64,000 nt of DNA from Lotus japonicus. Lineage: Eukaryota; Streptophyta; Magnoliopsida; Fabales; Fabaceae. The stretch spans positions 25,054,223 through 25,118,222 of the forward strand of contig NC_080046.1 of the NCBI RefSeq assembly GCF_012489685.1, in the 5' to 3' direction. Positions 56,078 through 64,000 of the stretch are shown here, one piece after another (position 1 is the stretch's first letter; the number at the start of each line of letters is the position of its first letter). Both the position numbers and the translations under genes were made by a program. The notes under the pieces were generated by a model that was not told where the DNA came from, did no database searches, and was given only the letters and a program-made list of their open reading frames with translations.

Positions 56078-58751
56078 TTGTGGTATCAGAGCACGGTCGA
56101 GTCTTTCGGGAGTTGTTGGGGAATAGGTCTTCTGTGCTAGGTTGTGTGACTCTGCAAAGAGTGAAAATTGATTGTCTGCAAGCGATTTTTCGCTTAAAAA
56201 TTGATTGAAGTTATTGCTTAATCATATTGTATAGTTATGGAAATGCTATCTTATGATGAGTACTAACTGTTTGTCTAACTTAACAGAACGATGTTAACTT
56301 TCTAACCATTCTTTCTCATTTCAGTATAATATATTCCATTACTCTCGTAGCGTGTGCAAACACACCTAACTTATTTATACTGTCTAAGCTTTGACCTTAT
56401 AGTTATTACGCCTACTAATACCTTATTTGAACGTAGCTCGTATTTTAGCTATAGAAGTACCCGAGGTTTAAGATAACACGTTAAGCCTAGAAAGTCGTCT
56501 TGTACCGATGCGTCTGACCAGAAGCTAGAAGCTAAGGAATGAATCTTAGAGAGATTTCGTATGGATATTATACCTATGATGTCGGGAGTGTGTAGTTCCG
56601 AAGCGACATCATTGAGGATTTAATATCAAGATATTTGTGACTATTGGATGATATGAACTCATTGACTGATCCAGTAGGTTTTTCTAGATTTCCACCTTCG
56701 ATGTATTAGGTCTGATCAACTTAATATTGAGGGGGTGATATTCGGAATCACAGCTGGCTATGGACTTTGATAGAAGGATTGGTAAGATTAACTTGATCTG
56801 ATCGAAGATTAGTTGAATTTGGTAGGAAAGTTCGTGTTAAGCACTTGATTGTACAAGATTAAGAATTGAACCTTTGGAAGTTGATGATTGACGTATAGAC
56901 ATTAATTGGTTGGTTCGTGTGATTACTCCAAGTAGAAGTAGACTCAGTCAAAAGATTTAATGTTGGAAACATATTAGGTATTTTCTCGGAAGTTATGAAG
57001 TCATAGGTTATGTGATTACAGAGTGGAATTGTTAGAGACCAAATAGGTTGGATTTAATCAGGTTATAGATGATAGCTTGATAAGTAGCAAGATGGGGAAG
57101 AATTAACTTTGAACTAGATTGTTGAAGTCGAGTTCGAGGAATAAGTTTTGCTAAGTACATGATTAATTTGTGGAGACATTATAGTCTTAAGAAATGAATT
57201 TTCACTTGAAAGGTGTTAAAGGGTCAAAGGACATTACCGATGCAAACTAGATAAAAGTTTAGATTTTAAGCCCAGGAAGTTTAACTTGAATGTGTAAGAC
57301 TTAGAGAATCGTCAGGAGTTTTCGGGAGTGACTAAGTGTTGAATCAATGATTAAGTAGAAAAAGAAAGTTGTAGCATAAGTTGAATCCTTGAGGTTGTTA
57401 ATATGGATTTCAAAGAAAATATGCTCAGATTACTAAGTGAGATTTACTAAGTTGGATTGGAATCTTAGGGTTAAGATTGACCTTGAGAGTTGAGAATCAC
57501 GTACGAGTAGGAGATTGGAGATCTGAAGATGAGTTGCGGATTAAGACCTTGAGGTATAGTATAAGAGAGATCTTGAAGTAAAGAAATTCTGAGTTGTGTA
57601 GAGTGTTAAAGTTGGTTATAAGTTGGTAATCGATTGATGTTGATTATGAGACTGCGGACATAATGAACCGTGTGATAAGATTTGAATGATGTTAGCATAA
57701 CAAGTTATGACTATGGATATCAAGATCCAGTTATGAGTGTGAGAACGTGACGACACTTATCAGGTTGTTTGGGTAAGCGGAGGAGTTATAGTTTTAAGAA
57801 ATGGATATTCACTTAAGGAGTATTGAGGGATTAAGAAGTTTATCGACGAGATGGTAATCAAGTTACAAGAAGGAAAGTGTTAGTATTAAGCTGAATACTT
57901 GAAGTTATCATATTTGGACAGGCTACTCAGAGTCTAATAGTGAATGGAACTTTGTCATGGATTTCGGTGATGCATGCTAGAGTTAGCAAGTGAATTTTGC
58001 TCAGTTGAATAAGAAATCCTATGATTAAGATTGACTTAGGGAGTTGAAAATCATGTATGAATAAGGGGTGTAGTGGTGATAGCAGTTACGATAGTAGTTG
58101 AACCTCAGAAGGTTGGAGGATCGGATGATAAAATGACTAGTTAAGACCTTTGGGGTACAGTTATGAACTGATCTTCTAGAGGATAAGTCTCGATTTATGC
58201 GAAGCGTTAGGAATTTCAGTAAGTCTAAATTGGTTTGAGTAAGGAAGGTCTTGAGGACGGAGACAACATTAATGGATTATTAGATTCCAACGTAATGTTT
58301 CGTCTAGGAGTGATCAAGCGATTGAGTTGAGTTTTGGATCATGAGTGCACGTCACGAGGACAAGTTGAGCATTCACTCCGGAGCGTAGAGATGTACCGAG
58401 TTTCTAAACAACATTTTGGACGAACAAAAGCAAGGGAACGAGTGGTTAATGTTGTGCAATTGTACGAATGCCAACAAGTATTACTTCAAACGGAGACCCA
58501 ACGCAAGTGGTCGAACCAGACAACATAGAGTTGGAAGATGATATGTCTTTTGAGACGCCGTCGAACCAGCATTGGGGCTAGAAGAGTGAAACAATCGAAG
58601 GGAAAGCAGAGTGTTTTAGTGAAAAGTTACTTGGAACAAAGACACGGACGGTGCTATATGGGTATTAGAAGAAAAGATCAAGGAATAATATCCAGAACTT
58701 TTACGGACCCTTAAGTTTCGAGGACGAAACTTTCTTTTTGGAGGGTAGTAA
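56078..58751 (+). other. Non-coding internal region 2 of gypsy array
   Basis: Copy of 49562-52235 at offset 6516; I saw no differences between the two. PBS at 56081-56092. Confidence 0.88.
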
Positions 58752-61700
58752 TGTAAGACCCAAGTTTTTAAGCTTATGCTAAGTGAATAAACTTCTTATT
58801 CACGATTAGGGTTGATGTAATGTGAAGGGAAACCTGAACGAAAGTTTATTAAATGAAATATATTTATGAAGGAGAAAGTTCAGGAAAAGTTCAAGGATTG
58901 CATTATGATCGATAAAAGTTATAGCACGATCGTTACACGCTTAAACCTAGGTCAGAAACCCTAGTATATAGCTAATTTTCACTTTTAGGCACGCTGGCAG
59001 TTAATTCCAAAAATCTTCAGAGAAATGTTAGAATTTCTCTTCTTCCATATATAACAATCGGTTCGAGGCGAAACTCTAGGATCTACGAACGTCCGATTCC
59101 AATCATCGGAAGTTTGCCTAAACCGAATCCCTGGTATTTCAAAACCCTAGAATTTCCCGACTTTGAGGACTTTATCTATTCAGAGCTTCAAATGAATATT
59201 CCACACGCGTACACCCATTTCTCTTGATGATTTCAATCTTTCTTCAGAAGGAAGTTTTCCATTCCGACATTCGAGGCAAAAAGCAACTTATCGGGTAAAA
59301 TAGTTTTACACCGACTTTGCACCGACTTTGCATTAGTTGCCAAAAATACAAGGAGACATCTTCTTAGCTTGGGAATTCCTTTGCCAAAACCTATCTTAGA
59401 ATTCATGGTGAATGACGCCGGAAAAATCGGATTCGCGGAACTTTCATTTTCCCGCGAATTTCCACCTTCTATATATAGCAAACAAAGGAAGAAAAAACAC
59501 AATTTTCCTCCATTTTCTCTCCTCTAAACCGCGGCCAAGAACAAGGAAGAAGGAAGAAGAGTTTTTCTTCATCGTTTGCTTGATCGTCGATCAATCAGTT
59601 GCTACTTCAAGGTTTCGAGGTATAGTCGCTAATCCTTACCTCCGATCGCTTTTTCCATAGCTTTTCTGTAGAGTTTTCTGAGCGGATAGTTTATGGGTTT
59701 TTGCAAAACTATCCTGAATCTTTCATTTCTGATTCCAAACCTCTTCTATGTATGCCCAAGATCACTTCTGCCGGATTAGATTTTCCGTTATGTCGCCGGA
59801 ATTCCGCCGGAATCAATTTGAACCTAAAATACCCATTTTATGTAGTTTTTGAGTAAAATTCCAACCTTTAGGCTGAAAACTATCGCCTTAGCTTAGTGCT
59901 AGTAGGATTAGTTGTCATAAACGTCGTTGGTGACGTCCCTGCAAAATTTTATTTTTGGGATTTCAGTTTTGAAAATCCTAAGTTAAAAATCATGACCAAA
60001 ATACCCCTGCGACAGTTTTTGATCCGATAATTTTTCCGAGTTCAGAATACCCTTAGTTACGGCTTATGAAAGCATAGGAACCAAGTTTGATCGAAGAAAA
60101 ATCGAGCCCCATAATTAGCCAAAGTGGCCGAGCCCTATTAAGGGGGAGGAAGAAATTTCCTTTTTCCGAAAACTTGTCTTTCGCGCTAGATTATCGTACC
60201 TTAGAGTATAGATTACTTCGAGTAACCTTAGTACGTATCGATAACTTAGTTTTCGATAGATTCTGATAGTATTTCTGTGATTTTGTTTTAAAGGAACTTT
60301 TGAGGAATTTCCCGAGGAGCAACACTTTGAGAGCGAGGAAGCACTAGTTGATCATTCTGGAGAACTTTCAGGTGAGGGCTTCTCACTGAATCTCTAGTTA
60401 ATGCTTAGGGTCGATATTTCGACATTGTTTACTGTTTATGCACTGAGATTGTGTGTGATTGAAAATGTTTTCTGAGGCTTCGGCTGACAATGTAGATGAT
60501 TCATCTACTGAATGTTTTTGAAGATTGACTTAAATGCTATGTGCTATGTGGGTAATCTAGGATGTGTGGTGCATGCTGTATATGCTAAGTGCTAAGTGTT
60601 TATGATGCGATTTATTGATATATGACATGTTGTTGATTGTGATGATTTAAATATGCTCTGTACTGGAATCTGAGATTCTGAACGGTGAGAATAGCGGGCA
60701 GGTCATGCCGATTTTATTTTGAGAGTTTTGAGAAAGTTTGATAGGACGAACGAGGTTCGGGCCTTGTATAGGGTTTATGGATCGAGACATTCTCTGGAGT
60801 CATTTGGGGATTCGAAGATCCCGAGAACTTATAGGAATTGCGATAAGACTAAAAAGGATATTATTTTGAAAAGAAAATTCATAAGACATTAAACAACCTC
60901 TAAATCTTTAAGTAAGGGTAATAATCTCGAAAGGAGGCTTTGGATGAAAATCATAGTATGGAAAACGAGAAGTGTCGTCGGATCGAAGTGTTGAGTCTGT
61001 TGTTGTTGTGCTGTTGGAGCAGCGTTGGTTGTTGTGCTGTTGGAGCAGCGATGTTGTTGGGCTATCCTGGGGATAAGTCCGGGGAACCGTTAGTTCCCGA
61101 GTATGTGATACTCTTGTGCTGTTGGAGCAGCGGTGTGTGTTGTGAATGTGTCTTTTGTCGCAGAATCGACTTTGCCTTAGGGTAAGATTTTAGAGACTTT
61201 AATTTACCTAGAACACGTGGCGACGTGTCGAGTGAGGACGGAGACGTCGTTTGACTAATCATTCTGCATTCATGCAACATTAATGGGGTATTAACACAGG
61301 ACGTACTCTGGACCTCGTCGGATTCCAAAATGGTCATAAGACCCGGATTTCCGTGATAGAGCGTCTGTAGACGTCTCTTGTAGCAGACCGAAATGGCAGA
61401 CCTACGGGTTACGGCTGATCTGGCTACCTTGGTTTGGTGTAAGAGACACGCGGGCGGAAATGGTCCCACCGTTGCTGGTGCTAGGATTGATCCGTTGATG
61501 TCCATCCCAGAGGCACGCGAGCGGAAATGGTCCCACCGTTGCTGGTGCTAGGATTGACTCGTTGTTGTCCATACCTTTGCTTGGTGTAAGAGGCACGCGG
61601 GCAGAAATGGTCCCACCGTTGCTGGTGCTAGGATTGATCCGTTTTGATGCCCATCCGTTTCCGGATTGCATATTGGTTGACTGGGTTAACCTGCATACAT

Positions 61701-62593
61701 ATCACGCAACATGCATACTGACTTAGTTGATGAGTGTGGTTGCTATTTGATAAACTTACTTGGAACATGCTAAATGTTATTATTGTCATTATGATTTGGT
61801 GGAACATGCAACCCTAGGAATGATATCTCTAATTATAAGCCTAAGTGGCTATATATTATTTGTACCTATTGGGTTTATTATCTACATAGTTCTTTAGAGT
61901 TGACCCTCGCGTCTTCTGTGTGTGTTTTGGCGGACAACGCCTTTTGTCAGATGAGTATTGCGGACTGGTTCACCATGGTTTACCCTTCGGGGGAAACTAG
62001 GTTGGGATGCTGGAACAGGAGCGCGTCGCGGTAGCGAGAGGATGACGGATGGTGTACATAGACTAGGTCGTTCTGGATTTCGAATTCGGACGACGATCAT
62101 GCTAGCATGTAGGTTTTGGTGCTGGTGTGAGCTCCTCAAGATGGGATTAGTGTAGGAGTAGAGTCTTAGCTCTGAACATCATTTGTTTCTTTTGGGACAG
62201 GGTAGCTTCCCACCTATAGCTTTTGTGTGGTTTCTTAACAGGAATCACAGAGAGTTGGTTGGACTTAGGAGGTCTTGCTTCAGGCCGATGGGCCAGCTGA
62301 TTTTCAGTTTTGAGGGATGGTGTTGCGGACACTTCACCTTTATTTTCAGTCTGTACATATTGCCTACGGGCGTTGCACCTTTCTTTCCGTCACTGGAGGT
62401 TACTCGTGACGAGGTTGCTACCACAGCGGGGGGGGCTGTTTATATATTGTATATTATTTCTATTGCTTTTCGCTTTTGGGTTTTATTTAATTCAGTCTTG
62501 TCTTAGTTATTATCAAAAAAAAATATTCACGTTTTTCCGCATTAAGTTTACTTTTGGTTACTAAAGTGACGCCACCGAAATCGGGGTGTTACA
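58752..62593 (+). mobile_element. LTR 3 of gypsy array
   Basis: 3842 bp, C at all three variable sites (58931, 59532 and 60678). Its right edge is directly followed by TSD GCTCT and the resumed sirevirus frame. TATA box at 59469-59478. Confidence 0.93.
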
Positions 62594-63554
62594 GCTCTGA
62601 TGTGCTGGAGTGCAAGGAGGTTATGACACACATTGAGAAAGCTGGGTTGATGAAACGATTTTGCATGTTGGTAGATGGCTTTGATAGGCTGGTACAGGAA
62701 TTTATGGTGAATTTGTCTGTGGAAGTGAGACTTTCTGAGAGTGATGAATACAGGAAAGTGTTTGCAGGGAAAAACGTGTGAAGTTTTCTCCTAAAGTGAT
62801 CAACAAGGAACTTGGAAGAAGTGTTGTTGCAGTTGCTGATGAAGAACTACCCTTGGACGTAGTTGCCAAGGAACTCACTGCTGGAAAGGTTCAGAGATGG
62901 CCCAAGAAGAAGCTTTTGTCCACTGGGAATCTCAGTGTGAAGTATGCAATCCTTAACAGGATTGGTGCTGTGAATTGGGTCCCTACCCAACATACCTCTT
63001 CTATTTCTGCCACTCTTGCCAGGTTAATTTACAAAATTGGTAATTCTATTCCTATTGATTTTGGCACTTTTGTGTTTGAGCAAACCTTGAAGCATGCAAA
63101 GACCTGCGCTGTGAAGTTGGCGATTTCTTTTCCATCTCTGATCACAGAGATCATTTTGCAACAACATCCTAAGCTTGTCAGGGATGTTGAGGAGGTTTTG
63201 CCCAAGGGTGCTCAAATTACTTTGGACCATCGTCTGTTTACTGGGCCTCATATCCCAGACATTGTTGTGCCATCCAACAGGACATTTGCATCTGCTCCTG
63301 TGAGCAAGGCTGGAAGAAAGGTTGTTATTGATGAACTGCAGGCTGTGTCTAAGGCTCTTCAAGAGACTATCTCCACAAGCACGACAAGGAAGGTCAAGGT
63401 GGATGAGTTGTTGTTGAAGCTTCAAGAGGAAGAGGACCAAGAGGGTGAGCCAAGTGCTGCAAATGCTGCTGATGCAGATGCAAGCACTGATGAAGAGGAA
63501 GGATCTGATGAGAATGAAGAAGAAACTGGGGAGGATTCCAGTTCTGATGATTAG
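62594..63554 (+). pseudogene. Sirevirus envelope-like region, C-terminal part
   Basis: Continues the domain begun at 45473, in phase across the TSD: ECKEVMTHIEKAGLMKRF, FDRLVQEFMVNL. After a one-base frameshift at about 62776-62780 it reads VKFSPKVINKELGR and on to GTFVFEQTLKHAKTCAVKLAISFPSLI. A highly acidic Asp/Glu/Ser tail follows and ends at 63552. I recognise this as the putative plant transposon/envelope-like domain that follows pol in legume SIRE elements; no membrane segment is obvious, so true envelope function is unproven. The frame is broken twice, by the insertion and by the frameshift. Confidence 0.75.
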
Positions 63555-64000
63555 ATATTTGCTGCATTTCTTTGCTATCTAGTTCTATTTTTTTTGTTTG
63601 ACTGTATTTGAGGACCCTTTGCCGAATTTGTGTTAAAAAGGGGGAGTAGCTACTAGTATGTTCTGGTTTGTACTAATCTGAAGCCTACACTCAAGAATTC
63701 AAGACTTAGTTATGTATTGGTTGTTTCTGTGGAAGCCAAGTATGTTTGTGCAAGTTGGTGCAAGTTGTGCTTATGCTGTTCTCCAAGTGTTGCTACTGGT
63801 AGTTAGTTAGCTTGTGCTTGTTACTAGTTTCTTGCTAGTTACTCTACTGTTGATGTGTGCATCAGAAAGCTGTCAAGGGTGTGCTATTTGTTTTGTGTGG
63901 TATGGGCTGCACTATTTGAGGGGGAGTTTCGGTGCTATGGGGGAGATTTGTGAATCTTCTCAATACTCAAGTTGTTTTAGACAAAATTTGACAAAGGGGG
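63555..64000 (+). other. Sirevirus 3' non-coding region with polypurine-like runs
   Basis: Non-coding. G-rich purine runs occur near 63635-63648 (AAAAAGGGGGAG), 63918-63926, 63939-63948 and at the window end 63993-64000 (AAAGGGGG). Repeated PPT-like motifs are a known sirevirus trait. The last may be the true PPT, with the 3' LTR beginning just outside. Confidence 0.55.

Larger units (their letters stand above)
45720..62593 (+). mobile_element. Gypsy tandem array LTR-internal-LTR-internal-LTR
   Basis: 16,874 bp with period 6516: LTRs 45720-49561, 52236-56077 and 58752-62593; internals 49562-52235 and 56078-58751. A single 5-bp TSD (GCTCT) flanks the whole array, so it entered as one element and then expanded in place. 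The internals are non-coding, so the element is non-autonomous. It interrupts the sirevirus envelope-like frame. Confidence 0.93.
42094..64000 (+). mobile_element. SIRE-like Ty1/copia sirevirus derivative (interrupted, runs off window)
   Basis: 5' LTR 42094-42957, PBS, gag, then an envelope-like region, with no visible RT or integrase. Interrupted by a solo LTR (43163-44406) and by a gypsy array (45720-62593). Left flank GGAAA (42089-42093) is the candidate TSD; the 3' LTR is beyond 64000. Own sequence in the window is about 3.8 kb. Pol is missing, so it is non-autonomous. Confidence 0.8.

Noticed and set aside
1..64000. Functional tRNA, rRNA or other structured RNA genes
   Set aside because: None recognised; the only tRNA-like piece (38829-38882) is degenerate and inside a MITE.

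Overview
The window is repeat-rich plant nuclear DNA, most likely from a dicot and plausibly a legume. The evidence is the set of plant LTR-retrotransposon types present, plant L1-type LINEs, hAT-type MITEs and one single-exon PRA1-family gene. There is no bacterial or organellar gene organisation. Only one intact-looking host gene is visible (PRA1, minus strand, 21175-21726), plus a possible terminal exon resembling EXO70 (37625-37788). Almost everything else is mobile DNA, much of it nested.

Layout. 1-5219: 3' half of a minus-strand Tekay/Del-type Ty3/gypsy chromovirus with a nearly intact pol and a long LTR that runs off the window start; it stops at a 100-N assembly gap (5220-5319). 5320-19602: a second minus-strand, non-autonomous relative arranged internal-LTR-internal-LTR in tandem (period about 7740 bp). 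19603-20160: probable LTR remnant. 20161-22489: AT-rich DNA around the PRA1 gene. 22490-29225: GA-rich repeat units of about 420 bp, interrupted by a complete young Reina-like chromovirus (22980-28417, 394-bp LTRs, 5-bp TSD, one open gag-pol frame). 29343-30266: solo LTR of a SIRE-like Ty1/copia element. 30840-35480: three LINE pieces. 35622-36344: complete hAT-type MITE with an 8-bp TSD.

37851-64000 is a nested stack. A decayed Ty1/copia element (37851-42093) carries its own hAT MITE (38455-39073) and is split by a SIRE-like sirevirus whose 5' LTR starts at 42094. The sirevirus has gag and an envelope-like region but no visible pol. Its gag is split by a 1244-bp solo LTR (43163-44406), and its envelope-like frame is split by a 16.9-kb plus-strand gypsy array, LTR-internal-LTR-internal-LTR (45720-62593, period 6516 bp, TSD GCTCT). 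The sirevirus resumes at 62599 and runs to the window end.

The most unusual signals are: (a) six hairpins with an invariant 12-nt loop and covarying arms inside the LTRs of the minus-strand array; (b) two independent multi-LTR tandem arrays, one with an allele pattern that fits unequal LTR-LTR crossing-over; (c) a long AT-rich non-coding internal module shared by both arrays although their LTRs have diverged; (d) a gag/envelope-like sirevirus derivative lacking pol. All family names are from visual recognition of motifs; no database search was run.
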